A stretch of DNA of 64,000 nt, taken from contig JAODUO010000155.1 of NCBI GenBank assembly GCA_025642075.2, positions 351,001 through 415,000 on the forward strand, written 5' to 3'. Made by a program: the position numbers and the translations under genes. Positions 23,001 to 35,600 of the stretch are shown here, piece by piece. Under the pieces are notes generated by a model. It had not been told where the DNA came from, did not search any database, and saw only the letters and a program-made list of their open reading frames with translations. The number at the start of each line of letters is the position of its first letter. Position 1 is the stretch's first letter. Source of the stretch: Ridgeia piscesae. Lineage: Eukaryota; Annelida; Polychaeta; Sabellida; Siboglinidae.

Positions 23001-24690
23001 CTCAGAGATATGATATTCTGCTTTCTTGCAATGAGACATGCAAGTTTTGCATATATACAGCACTTGATTGTTACAACATACACTACCACACTGGCAACCA
23101 TTTCTTTGTTAGTTGCAAAACCATAACAGTATTTCTTTCTTCATTGGCTTCATTTACAGGTAAATGCAAACACCAATTGCTACCAGCTCAACAGCAATCA
23201 CATACGTTAATATGTTGTTAATTCATGATAGGTAACTATGAACTCTAATCTGTCACAGTTTAGTAGCAAGTGTAATTTCTCTGACTGTTTGAACAGCATA
23301 CTCTATAGAAACTTAGCAACTGTATAACTTATTTAGTTACTACAGCACACTTGAGATTCTAAGACTTCCACAACCCATTCTACACCCACCTTGCACACCC
23401 CATGTTTCTGCCTCAAGTGAAGTTCGTTTGGTGCAGTAGTCTTCCAGCGGACATTACTAATAAGCTGCATTGGACCGTGCACGGTGGTTCTAATTGAAGT
23501 AGGTAACTTGTGACGAGGTCCTCACAACCACTAACTGCGCCTGTGTTCAGCGTTGCGTGGCAGCAGGGCAACAAACAATATCACTTGCGTCTACCGATGA
23601 AAGACAGAAACTAAACACAAAGTCAACCTGCTGTGAATGCTGAATGCTAGATATACATTAGCAACCAGTGCTGTGGGCACACAGAGTATCACATGGCGCT
23701 CTCTAAACAGACACACAGCACAGTGCATATAGGTTCAGATATGAGAACATGTTGACACTGTATCCAGAAACTTCCAGAAACACAGACTGGCTTATGCACT
23801 TGTTAACAACAGCACTCACATCCTTCCACATTAATTCGATCTCCTCCTGCTCATCTTGAAATTAGACAAACTGAAACAATAGATCTCTTCCGCTTACAAA
23901 TGACTGGAAGGAAGTTGAAAGTATTAACTTACAATTCTGTAAGTGGTGCACAGTTGCAATAAATTACATAGTTCCAAATAAAACATTGTTGTCTTACACA
24001 CAAATCTATCAATCAGTGCTGATATTTGCTATTGCTGCAATATGACACGACTATTCTCATTTACATGAGTCATTCAATGACTCAGCACTGTCAGCTGCTT
24101 CAGGAAGAATCTACAACTAACACATTCTTGTCGACACCTCATGTAATCAGTAAACGTTGTTTATCTAGGTTAACATATCTTGATAGCTAGCTACATACAT
24201 CATACACTTATTTTGTAGCATTGCATAACTTTTTCCATGTTGAGAGAAAGCACCATATACCAATTGTATGAATTCGGTATGCCCTAGAGTCATTGATTCC
24301 ATCATCTACTAAATTTCTGAAACAGTCATAGAAATACCATGCATTACTAACCAAATGTGGTCAGTATTTTTAACAATGCCACATTGTGGTACTCCATTGT
24401 TTTAACATATTTATACATAATTTAAGATATACTGCTGGTTTTGACCATAATAAAATTATTATGGTGTACATAATTATTATATTACTATTTATAAAGAATA
24501 TAATCATAAACACCATACAGTATTACTAAATTGCTGTGTCTACAGACAGAATACGCACATACTGCAACTTAATTTAAATACTGTTTTCTTATGCTCCCTC
24601 CTCTGACACTGCAACATGTATTTTCATTTATAGACAAATAAAGTTATTATTTGTAAGCAACGTTAAAGCGTATTTGCTCCATTTTCAGAC
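20047..24690. other. largely unassigned region
   Basis: AT-rich, no complete gene recognised. It contains one candidate micro-exon (20617-20646). It also has a plus-strand open segment at about 22893-22995 between an acceptor-like TTTCCTACAG and a donor-like GTAATA, which I cannot tie to any protein. A minus-strand segment at 23854-23820 reads EQEEIELMWKD and is bounded by AG and GTGAGT; it might be a small exon of the gene starting at 29353. Confidence 0.35.
20617..20646 (+). CDS. possible 30-nt micro-exon
   Basis: A strong acceptor (CTTTCCCTGTCTGCCCCAG) and an ideal donor (AAG then GTAAGT) bound 30 nt reading LPTVMLVSNK. This resembles the NKxD-side strand of a small GTPase, but ten residues cannot establish it. 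No neighbouring exons of the same gene were found. It may be chance. Confidence 0.25.
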
Positions 24691-24695
24691 ATTAT

Positions 24696-25293
24696 TTTAA
24701 GGAGGCTGCTCCTAGTTCAGTCATGTAATCCAGAAATTCATAAAATGTTTCCATACTGCGCATTATTCAAATGTGACTCTGATGGTGTTAACCTTGTTTA
24801 TGGTTACCATCGGCATGTATCGGGGTATATAAAAATGGGCCAAGTGGCCCTGAAGTCATTAGGACTATAATAATTTATTGTGAGTTTGTAATTAAGAATT
24901 ATTCTATTTTGGTTAATCATATTCACTGCCTAGTCTCTTCACTATAATTACGTAATTGACATTTTCTGAGGTTATAAACTGTATATGAAATAACCATAAT
25001 ATTTATTGACCCCAAGTAGGTATAGAATTTGTTGAAAGTACATCAATTTCGTTAGTACATTTATACCAGCATACATACATACATACATACATATTATATC
25101 ATGTTCACATACTATTATAAGTCTATACATTAAGGCTTACAATACAGAGCATTTAGATCTGCTCAAATTTGGAACATTCCAAATGCTGAAACATATCCAT
25201 ATCACATTCATGACAGGCGATCTATCAGAGTTAGATTAAGAAATACCATTCAAATCTAGTTGCTAGGGACAACACTTTGCCAGCCTCCTTAAA
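24696..25293. mobile_element. possible short-TIR element, about 600 bp
   Basis: TTTAAGGAGGCTG at 24696-24708 is the exact inverse of CAGCCTCCTTAAA at 25281-25293. The interior is non-coding with a short CATA microsatellite near 25070. No target duplication is visible, so this could be coincidence. Confidence 0.3.
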
Positions 25294-25544
25294 GTATTCA
25301 AACAACAGTAACTGAATTTTACAAATATCATCAAACAAAGGAATAATATATTGCTAGATAATAAGTTGCTTAAACTTTATAATATAAACTATCATAAGTC
25401 AATTTATGAATGCAAAGCGATTCTGCTTATAGTGATAGTCACTGAAGAATATTAAACTATTTGAATGTAATCATCCAGTTTCTTGGTTCATTGTTAATAA
25501 GTAAATGCTTTACCTCTCAATCTCAAGAAACCTTTTCGTTGTTT

Positions 25545-26403
25545 TCTGTATATTTCAGCTGTCTCTCACAGCTTTCTTCAGAGGACTGAATTTCACGGTT
25601 GTGTCAATCATGTGATACAAGCTGGAGCATGACTGGTGGGAGTTCTTGTCCAAAGTCTCTGTTTTAAAGACGACTTCCCCCTGTGTATGTTGATGGCCTC
25701 CTTGATTTTTCTCCTGTGCCAGCTCTCTTCAAGGTCTAGGATGTTTGCTTCCCTCATTGGACACTGGTGGCCTGTGTTCAACTTGTGTTCGCTTACTGTC
25801 GATAGGGGTTGGTGACACGATAGGTGTTCTTTAATTTGTATGCCCAGTGGTCTCACTGTTTCCTCTATGTAGTAGTGTTGGTCGCAGCCCAGGCGTTGGA
25901 TGTCGTATACCACCCCACACATTGCTGCTTTGTCTTTTGGGTGCACCAGCAGGGACCTCAGGGTGTTGATAAGTTTATGGTACACTGGTATGTCATGGGA
26001 CTTGAAATTTTTTGCCAACTGTTCAGACAGCTTACTAATATAGGGCAGACCTATGGCATGCTGTCTTCTGTTGGACGTTCTCTTGATTTCTCTTTGGTTG
26101 CATGATGTTGAAAATCCAAGGTTTGTAGCCGTTCATTTTCAGAACCTTTTTGATGTGCTCCACCTCTTTGGTCTTATCCTCCTTCTTCGATACAAAACTT
26201 TCTGCTTTTGCAAGAGTGTCCTCACCACAGATCGTTTGTGTTCTAATGGGTGGTTTGATTCCCAGTTCAAATACTGGTCTGTATGTGTCGCTTTCTGATA
26301 GACGTTCACCTTCATTGTCCTTCAGACATATGCATATGTCTAGGAAAGATAGGCAGATATGTAAGCAGCATGCTGAGGCCTTTGCCGCCCAACCACGGGA
26401 CAC
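25545..26403 (-). pseudogene. decayed Penelope-like element: RT C-terminus and GIY-YIG domain
   Basis: Two minus-strand frames (26403-26035, then 26018-25608 with its open part extending upstream to about 26060) are joined by a frameshift. The first ends in [14 protein letters not shown], typical of the segment after the reverse transcriptase in Penelope-like elements. The second reads GLPYISKLSEQL, then TLRSLLVHPKDK, GVVYDIQRLGC, YIEETVRPLG and KIKEAINIHRG. That is the order of the GIY-YIG endonuclease and tail of these elements. The canonical YIGET is YIEET here. The RT palm is absent, so the copy is 5'-truncated and dead. Its 3' flank includes CTGAAGAAAGCTGTGAGAGA. Confidence 0.8.
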
Positions 26404-26454
26404 TATGACTGCACAATGATGATGATGAGGAAAGCTAGTGTGTTCTTACGTTTG

Positions 26455-26665
26455 GAGAAAAATCAAAGACGTCATCAAGATACACAGGGGAAACCATCTT
26501 TAAAAAGAGACATTGGACAAGAATTTGTTCCGGTCCAGCTTGTGTCACATGATGTAAGTCATGTGACACGACCATGAAAGTCAGTTCGCTGAAGAAGGCT
26601 GTCAGAGACAGCTGGAATATGGAAAACAAAGAAAAAAGTTTCTTCAGATGTATATCATTTACTAT
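26455..26665 (+). pseudogene. inverted fragment of the same Penelope-like tail
   Basis: The plus strand matches the tail of the preceding element read in the opposite orientation (AAAATCAAAGACGTCATCAA, CAAGAATTTGTTCC, CTGAAGAAGGCTGTCAGAGA), with mutations and small insertions. The two copies are therefore arranged head to head around 26404-26454. Confidence 0.75.
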
Positions 26666-27285
26666 ATTATTAACAAGACACCAAAAGAAGGTTACCACAT
26701 TAGTGAACTGGTTAAACCTAACCAAAATATAGAGAACCCATAAGAGTAAAACCTACTGCAAACCAAAGTAGACAACACCATGATAATCATTCAACAAAAT
26801 CAATAAAGGTTTTCAAAGTTGACATGTTGTGCAAAGGTATTTGCCAATTAGTGTATACAGGATTATAAACTGCTTGTTGGGTATTATATTGATTTCACCT
26901 GCCCACTTATTAAATGCAGTTATGCTAGTAATTACCATGATCACAACATATGTGTCATACAGTTCCACCCCCATGTCACATGTAGCTGGGTTTATACAAG
27001 TCATTTTCATATTGCATTCAACGCATAAAATATCGATGACTCATTCATTCATAATATTGTACAACTTACCATTCAGTGCATAAACTACCCCTTATTTGTG
27101 TCACATTTCAGAGCATATTAATAGATAAGACAAACTACAATGATTTAATAAAAGGTATACAAATATTAGGAAAATTACTTGTGTAATAACAATCATCTGT
27201 TATCTTCTTGTTTCAGTTAAAGAGAGACAATGCTAATGGTCAATGAATGGAATATACTACATTTACACAGTATATGCCATGCCTA

Positions 27286-28900
27286 GGGAGGTCAGACCAA
27301 TTTGACGCCCCTTCTGACAACATGGGGAGATAGGGGCCCGAGTTTAGTGGCCGTAATGTATTATCACACAACATTTCTGTTCTTGTATAATTTTTCTTAT
27401 GGTGCTATAATGTCATTCTATGATTCTGCGCCGATAACTGATTTTTTGGTATTAATGATTTTTTCCTTCTCGGTGTCGTATTTCGGTTTTCATTGTTTAC
27501 GCCCGTGGCCATATTGGATCACGCTGACAGGCCCCATCTTTCAAAATTGTTTGCAAGATTATGTTAATGAGTACGGCCATTATGGAACGAAGAAGAAAGA
27601 TAAAACTATATGATCATATAAATATCATGGTAATCCGTCGATAAAAAGTTGTAGTAATTAGGCAGTTACAATGACCTATCTTTAGCAATGTTTTATGGGT
27701 ACTTATTTAATATGCTTCAAGTTGCTTCATATGCAGTAGTGCATAGAATTGTCTGGACGATAACGTGGTCACAGTGATGGCTTGCCAATCGATAGCACAA
27801 ACTGCCACAAAGTCCGTTTATGGAGCCCTTGTCTCAAACTACGTCACCATTTTGCCTTCTTCCCCATACGCGCGATGCACGCAATGCATTGTGGTATACA
27901 AAGCACTCGGATCCCGACGTGGTCGACAGCGGATGTTTTTGATTAATAGTATTATAATTTATAGATGGCAGGTTCTGACGGCTGCAGGTGTGGCTGTGCA
28001 AACTAATTAATTACTGCCATGTTAATGTAGCTAATTTATATTAAATTGTTTATTTGTATTGTATTGTTTTGTATGTTTAGCATATCGTTTGCACGTTTGT
28101 GTATTGGTTAGGCTACATTTAATTGATTAATTATTTAAAAAATTGATTACGAATTTTTATCAAATTTTTTCAAATTATATTACACATGACTTATTATGTT
28201 GTTACTCTTTGATGACAATTAATATTTAGTTTTGAGTATACAAATTATGCAATTTGTGTAATGTTGACAAATTATGACACATATTAAATGAATGAAAACA
28301 TGTGTAAATAAAAATGTAAAAGACTATGACAAGGTGATTAACTTTCTGTTGTTAATCTTTCAGTCAGAGCAATGTAATTTTTTATGATCTTGTGATTCAT
28401 GTACAAAATAAAATAGGAGAATGTTTGGAAAACAATAAAATATTTTTTTTTTTATAAAATAGCATTTTCATTATTATTTCATATGTGTACTTGAAGGAAG
28501 CATCATTGCATTTTAATTAATTACTAATATCAGAAGAAAAAAATTAGCATTTCTAAAGGTTTATTATCTGTCAGAAATTTGTCGGGAAATGGTGAAAAAT
28601 TTGAATTTTCACCAAAAAATTGGAGTTTCCTTAATATTTCATCTACATACATGAAACAACCACCATTGCACTTCAGTTAGTGAATATGACTAAGGAAAAA
28701 AAATTACAATATGCATGTGTGGTTTATATAATTTTTTTACAGAAAAAGTCATGAAATTCGTAACTTCACACGTCTGTAGTTTGCTTAATATTTCACTTAA
28801 ATACATGAAACAACTACCATGATACTCCTTATGGTGACTACTTTCAGGGAAAGCAAAAAAGAATGTTTTTGTTCGAAAGAAAAAATTGGTCCGACCACCC
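27286..28900. mobile_element. 1.6-kb element with terminal inverted repeats and TA flanks
   Basis: The left end GGGAGGTCAGACCAATTT and right end AATTGGTCCGACCACCC are inverse copies with two mismatches. TA lies directly outside each end (27284-27285 and 28901-28902), as in Tc1/mariner-type insertions. A 103-codon frame at 27302-27613 shows no transposase motif I recognise. The right half contains about three diverged ~150-bp repeats (ACATGAAACAACCACCATTG-like at 28480, 28650 and 28800). A non-autonomous element is likely. Confidence 0.65.
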
Positions 28901-29234
28901 TACCATGCCCATGCCATGGCGTACTTTGGGCTATGCTTATAGACATACTAGGCTATACTATAGTATAGCACTATGACTATGTAGACAATATCAACAAATA
29001 ACGTAAGTCGTAAGACATTAGCTAATAGCTATGAGTCAATTACTCGATGAGAGTTGTCAACACAACGCACACCACACACGCGGCCGGACGCACAGTAACC
29101 GAGTCACTCTCACAGCCACTGGCACTGCTTGGATGAGCCTGAGGCCACGCCACCAGGCGTGCCGAATCAACAAGTTGTTTGGTCGTCTTGTCACAAATGT
29201 TAGTAACACAAAGAACGCATAGGCCGTAGCTTAC

Positions 29235-29353
29235 CTTTGGCTGGTTTCTTCGATTCTTTGCTTACGTTTTGCATACTCAGCTTGAGAACTGAGCACTAAC
29301 TCGTGTTTGACAGCGGGAAATTGCGTGTGAGTCATCGCCGAAAATAACAACAT
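29235..29353 (-). CDS. first coding exon of a divergent unidentified gene
   Basis: Minus-strand ATG codons at 29353 and 29335 are in the same frame. The frame from the second runs MTHTQFPAVKHELVL, SSQAEYAKRKQRIEE, TSQ and ends AAG before GTAAGC at 29234, in phase 2. The stretch is GC-balanced, has a lysine/glutamate-rich tail that could start a coiled coil, and faces GRP94 head to head with 340 bp between start codons. I do not recognise the protein. Downstream exons were not found with confidence; a possible one at 23854-23820 does not match in phase unless another exon intervenes. Confidence 0.45.
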
Positions 29354-29469
29354 ACCGATAAGCGGAAATGGTCTTTGCTGACCGGATGTGTGTCTATCGA
29401 CCTAATTTCATGTGCCCGGGAATGTGTATTACTAACCTAATTACGCGGCCAACTTACTACGCTAGGCAG

Positions 29470-29488
29470 CCAACCAACGCGGGCCACG
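29470..29488 (+). promoter_or_regulatory. ER-stress-element-like site 1
   Basis: CCAAC-N9-CCACG. One mismatch to the ERSE consensus CCAAT-N9-CCACG bound by NF-Y and ATF6/XBP1. It lies 205 bp before the GRP94 start codon. Confidence 0.65.
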
Positions 29489-29508
29489 CTGGGAAAAATA
29501 GGCTCTTA

Positions 29509-29527
29509 CTTGGGTAAATTTCATTGG
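29509..29527 (-). promoter_or_regulatory. ER-stress-element-like site 2
   Basis: Minus strand CCAAT-N9-CCAAG. The CCAAT box is exact, with one mismatch in the ATF6 half. Confidence 0.6.
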
Positions 29528-29540
29528 TCAACGTGCTTTT

Positions 29541-29559
29541 CGTGTGGCGTTCTGATTGG
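29541..29559 (-). promoter_or_regulatory. ER-stress-element-like site 3
   Basis: Minus strand CCAAT-N9-ACACG. The CCAAT box is exact, with one mismatch in the ATF6 half. With sites 1 and 2 it forms a 90-bp cluster ending 134 bp before the GRP94 ATG. A TTATAA at 29601-29606 could act as a TATA element for the chaperone. Confidence 0.6.
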
Positions 29560-29692
29560 TTAAAAAGGACACATGCGGGAATCCCTTCTAGCCTGTGTCG
29601 TTATAACTAACTCTGGTACTTTCTTCGCTTAGGTGTCGGTGGTGAGGAAGTTAACTTGGTCATTGACGAAACGTTTCGACGTCCCAGCCGTT

Positions 29693-32600
29693 ATGGCGCG
29701 ACGACATATATTCCTGGGATTTGTTGTGTTGTTGCTGTTAGCAGGTAGGTTTACAAGTGGTGCAATTTGTATGAAATTATACATGGAAAAATGCAACAAA
29801 ATGTCACCATAGCCGATAGCGGCGCTCGCATCTCAAAATAGACTGGACGTGCCTTGCGATTTTATGCACTCGTTTTGCTGGGCGTCACTGTGCCAGTCCG
29901 TACTTGGGAGAACCAAATATGGCGCTTCCTAGCCTGGTATGCAAAACTTGTTTCATACGAACATATAATTCGGATGTGTTTCCGTCTCATTATCGTTGAA
30001 ATTAACACAACATGCAGCTAATCAAACCATCCAAATTTCAGGTAGTTTATACCATCGACCTAAACCATCAGGCTAATGCTAAGCCTAAGATTACATATAT
30101 TTGGGGTGGTCGGACCAATTTCTTTCTTTAGAAAAACTATTAAAAAAAAATTGTCTAATATTAGTCACTATAACTAAGCAGTATAATGGACGGAATCCTA
30201 ATGGATCACTTATGTAGAATTCGGACCCACCTAAATGTTGACATTATAACTATATTTGCCTATATTGGATACCTCGCACAAACTCTAATCCTAAACATGA
30301 TCACTCGGCATTCCCAGGTATATTTATGTTTTGCAAATATTGCATTTTGAGACCCAAATAGCACTCCGATTTGTGCAAGCGCAGCGGTGCATGTCCCGAT
30401 GTCTCACTGCTACTGCACATGCAATGAGTGATACAAGTTTGACTTGTCTATGCTGACTCTCTGTATTTCTCTCTGTATTTTTGACCTCAAAAATGTGCTT
30501 GCTAATTAACAAAATCGAGTATCAAATGTCGGCAAAGGTACAGTTGTAATGGCGAAATTGATGTGGATCCGAATTCTATAATATAAGTCCCTATAATGGT
30601 AGCTATTTCATGTATCTACTATCTAGAGGACAAAAAAAACTCTACTGGGTAGACAGCCTTCTTATCTTACACCCTGCTGTGTGCAGACAAATTTAAGATA
30701 GCATCCATCTGTGAATTACGCTGCATGTTGCTTGCATTAAAATTCTAATAACTTGACAACCGATGCATGAAAATATATGAAATAAATTGCACTGTACATG
30801 GAATGATTGTGTGACAAAATGACTATCGTTTACCAATCATATTGCCGAATGGAATGTTCTTTTCGTATGTAAAATCAACACTCGAATAACGAAGGGTAGC
30901 AGACTCCTTTCACAAGTAGATGCTTCCTTATCAGAAGCATGACCATTGTGCATATTGATAAAATACCCTAAAATAAATGTACCAAACGAAGTACAGACGG
31001 TGATCCGATCAACAAAATAGCTGCATATCAGCGAAATGAACATGCCGCCGGTGTGTCATCTTCGTATCTCAACAACGAAAAGTCGCACAAACAACGTAGA
31101 TGGACAATAACAGGGTCTCTGTGATCGCTATTGACATTATTCACATTGTAAACATAGATATCCGACTCGAAGTCGTCGAGAAATGATCTCGGTAATATCC
31201 ACCAAATGCCGCACTATGTCGGAGGTTAACTAGACGAACGCACTTCAGTATCCTTCCAAATAAACTCACTTAATTCGCAAACGAAAACTTATTTTTCACA
31301 AGATGGCGACAGCACATGTTTCAGTGACCTACATAGAGCTTAGCTTGAGCTGGCTGGTTAATGTAAAAGAAGGATGTGCTCGTGGTAAACGAAAGGCCCA
31401 CGAACAGTGAGTTTACTGGGTGGTTTTGGACGGTCTGCGCAGTAGAGTTAATGTCTTCTATCAACTGGCAATGCATATTTTCCATTTATATTACTATTTA
31501 GTACATTTTATAACCTTTTTAGAAAGGCTACGTAACATTTCATGCATTAATTTCGTAAAACAAAACTGATAAATTGCACTTGTTTGAGTCGCATTCTTCA
31601 GGGTTTCCCTTGCCGCATGGTGGACATATTTGGTACTACGGGAAAGCCCAGCATGTCCATGTGAATCTGCTAGAGGAAATCCCCAATGACCAATTTTAGC
31701 CAATAGGGACGTTTAACTGAGAGACCTATCCGTAAACAAACATCACCAGTTGCCAGGCACAGCTCATAGCGGTCCCCTGATTGGCGCAGTGCGCACTGGC
31801 TAGCCGTAAACAAGTGGAATCGATCGGATCGCCGCAACGAAACATTGCTAAATACTGTTGCGATAGCCATAATAAACCATTTGCAAGACATCTTCGACAA
31901 TAAGTGCGACTTGGGAGGGGGTTTAAAATACATCAAAAGGTGAACAAAACAGCTGAAGTAGGAATGACAACGCACTCAATCTTCTACTTGCGTGACCGCG
32001 AACTTCAAATGCGATTTTCTCAATTTGAAGCTTTCTGTCCTGGGCATGTTCAGTATTGAATAACTGGCTTGTTTGCCCGCGTAGGTCCACAATTTTTGCA
32101 CTGTTGGAAAGCTTGATAAATATTCTTTCCAATGGTATGACTAACTTAATTTTTTTGAGATGTGACTAATTTCGGTAGAACGGTTCCCAGTAGAAGTATG
32201 CAACAGATGTAGTGCTGGTTTTATACCAGAATTCTTTGATATAAATCAATAACCAGATTTTTATTCGATACTCAAAATTTACGTTGTAAGTCTAATTCAG
32301 TACAGTAGAAATCTCCAAAGAAACACACTATCCACTTACATTAATGGGACTGAAACACAATTTTTTTCCTTGTATGTGATAATTTTATATTCATGCAAAC
32401 AGTAATTAATATGCAATTTTCATTTAACTCTACTGCGCAGACCATCCAAAACCGCCCAGTAAACTTACAGTTCAAGGCCCTTTCGTTTACCGCAATCAGA
32501 TCCTTCTTTTACATTAGCCATCCAGCTCAAACTGCTGATCTAAGCTCTATGTAGGTCACGGAAACATGCTGTCGCCATCTTGTAAAAAATGTTCATTTGC

Positions 32601-35600
32601 GAATTAAGTGAGTTTATTTGGAAGGATGTTGAAGTGTGTTTGTCTAGTTGACCTACGACATCGTGCATCATTTGGCGGGATTTTACTGAGATCATTTCTC
32701 GACGATTTCAAGTCGGATATCGATGTTTGCAACGTGAATAATGTTGAAAAATTGGCGATAAATGTTGTGTCGTATACAGCAGGTGGTGGCGCTACCAAAC
32801 GGCACACGCATAAACAAAGCTTGCGCATCGCACTCGAATAATTTATATTAATAATTTATTATTAAACTAGCTTCATAAATACTAATGCATAATAAAAAGT
32901 ACTATAGGATGTGTGTAGTAGGGAGAAAGATGCCATGGTAGTGCCACCAAACTAGAGCCATGAACCATGGTTTGGATAACTGAGGCCAAGTGAAGTCTGA
33001 CTGACTAACTCTACATAAAGTTTTAGAAACACAATTAACATTTGATGTTATTAATTTTTATAAAATAACCACACCTAAGTTTTTAAACAAACACACCACC
33101 TAAGTCAAGTTATTGTTAGCTCCCGTAAATAAAGACGTCATCGACAACGATGTTGCGCCTTCGTAGTTCATATCGACGTTGCCAAATGGACTAAAGGTAT
33201 CGAACAGTGTTCAATAAATCGAACCAGCAGTACCATGCATAATATCTTTTACTTTCTGACCTAACCATGAAAATGAGTACCAACAGCCACCAAACGTCTC
33301 CACATATCTTACATACACAATGTACCAAAAAAATCACTTGCAACTCTACCTCTTCGGCAACTGCATTTACCGTAAAATATCTATAAAAGTTAGCTAATAC
33401 CGTTAGACGATGCATTTGTGCGTGCAAAATATTTCCGTGGCTATATAGCATCAATTGCCATGCGATTTTTTAGTCGAACTCCATTTCAGGTACTGTTTGT
33501 CGTGATCGTCACGCGGTGAATATATTTTCAGCCAATAAGATTAAATTGTAGCATTTGCTGCAGGGATGAAAAACAGAAGAACACACAAATTGTCTAAAAC
33601 AATGTGCCTGCTGACGATTTCTACAATTAAATGTTAACTTTTGAACGGTCTATTTTGTTATAAACAAATATTAATGTGCAGCTCGATGACGCGGAACAAA
33701 CGCTGTCATCGAAGTTTTGCAGTACAATTACGCATTTGAAATATAATGCCAACTTAATTATTCTGCTGGGATGACGGTTATGATAGCAAAGAATGCCATT
33801 TTGTATAAAATATGGAAAATACACGCACTCACAAAGAAAATAAGCAACTTCATTATGTTACATATTAAAAAATCTTAGAACACACCACAGTGATCCTGTG
33901 AAACTAATGTAGCCATGTATGTTAGTTTCATCATAGTAAAACATTTATCCAATTTTGACGGCTAGTTTTCAAATTATAATCGTTTTTTGTAAACAACACC
34001 AACGTAACTGAAGAAAAAAAATCATGCCATAATTTACAAAATGGCTATTGTTTACCGATCATATTGCTGAATGGAATGTTCCTTTCCTAGTATGTAAAAT
34101 CAACACTCAAATAATGAAAGATAGCACAGTCCTTTCACAAATAGATGCTCCGTTATCAGAAGCAATGTGACCATAGTGCATATTAATAAAATACCATAAA
34201 ATAAATAAACCAAACGAAGTACGGACGGTGATCCGATCAACAAAATGGCTGCATATCGGGCCGGCGAAATGAAGGTATCTCAACAACAAAAAGTAGCGCA
34301 GACAGTGTAGATGGACAATAACAGGGTCTCCATGATCGCAGTTGACATTATACACATTGCAAACATCGATATCCGACTCTAAATCGTCGAGAAATGATCT
34401 CGGTAAAACCCGCCAAATGCCGCACGATGTCGGAGGATTAAATTCACTTAATTTGCAAACGAATTTTTTTTTCGCAAGATGGCGACAGCACATGTTTCCT
34501 TGACCTGCATAGATCAACAGTTTGAGCAGGCTGGTTAATGTAAAAGAAGGATTTGATCGTGGTAAACGAAAGGCCCACGAATTGCCAGTTTAGTGGGCGG
34601 TTTTAGACGGTCACAACACATTTTTTTATTTTAATTCATTAGCAGGTATTTATTTCCATTAATCTGGTCTGAGAGGGTTAATACCACTTTCTGAGTAAAC
34701 CACTGATGTGAAAAAATAGATTGTAGATGCAAATTGTTAGTTTGTGTAAACTCTTTTAAGTGCATTTAACTGAAATATTAAGCAAACTACAGATATATAC
34801 AGTTACAAATTTCATGACGGTTTGCTAATATATGTAATTTTGGGCCTATGGACTTTGTCACATGTCTTAAATTCATTTATTAAGATTTTATTTTTGCAAT
34901 TTAACCTGAATCAACATATTTTTCTTTTTTTAGCATTTGTGACAGCTGATGATGATGCAACAAAAGATGATAAACCAACCGTAGATGAAGACATCGGCAA
35001 AAGTAGAGAAGCATCACGGACAGATGATGAAACTGTACAAAGGTGCGTTGGTGAAAATAATACAAGTTGATTACATGGTAATTGATCTGTTAGCTTTGCA
35101 ATTAACTGTGTTTAATAGTGTTACCAGTTTGTGTTTGATATGTGCATTGTATATTTGAATGAATCCTTATTGCCTTCTTTACTATTGTAGGGAGGAGGAA
35201 GCAATAAAAATAGATGGCCTAAATGTCGCTCAAATGAAAGAGCTGCGTGAGAAAGCTGAAAAACATGCATTCCAAACTGAAGTAGATCGTATGATGAAAC
35301 TCATCATCAACTCTCTCTACAGAAACAAGGAGGTTAGTAGTTATCACTAACGTTTTGTTCTATGTAATTCCTCAGCTGTAATGATGACACTGCAATGTTC
35401 ACTCCTAATGGTCATTATAGTAGTGTCCACTTCACACTTTTGGTGCTCAATTGTTTTCACTAGTAATCATGCATCAGGTTCCACAATGTGCTGGATACAA
35501 AACATGAGGAATATTGTTGTGGTGCTTTTTTGCAATTGGAGAAGCACAGTATCCGCTGTTGCATGCTAACAAATGATCTTTCAGGCACTGATGTTGCTGC

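Larger units (their letters stand above)
29745..34933. other. GRP94 intron 1, 5.2 kb, repeat-rich
   Basis: Holds the repeat copies listed separately (30104-30215, 30808-31451, 32424-32757, 34037-34613). The remaining sequence shows no exon. Open frames on the minus strand here (for example around 31494-32132) lie inside repeat material and show no domain. Confidence 0.7.

Noticed and set aside
23191..23221. Short plus-strand frame after a TTTACAG acceptor
   Set aside because: Too short, no donor or partner exon, no recognisable residues.
27302..27613. 103-codon hydrophobic frame as a membrane protein gene
   Set aside because: Lies inside a TIR-bounded element, without a transposase or gene signals I can support.
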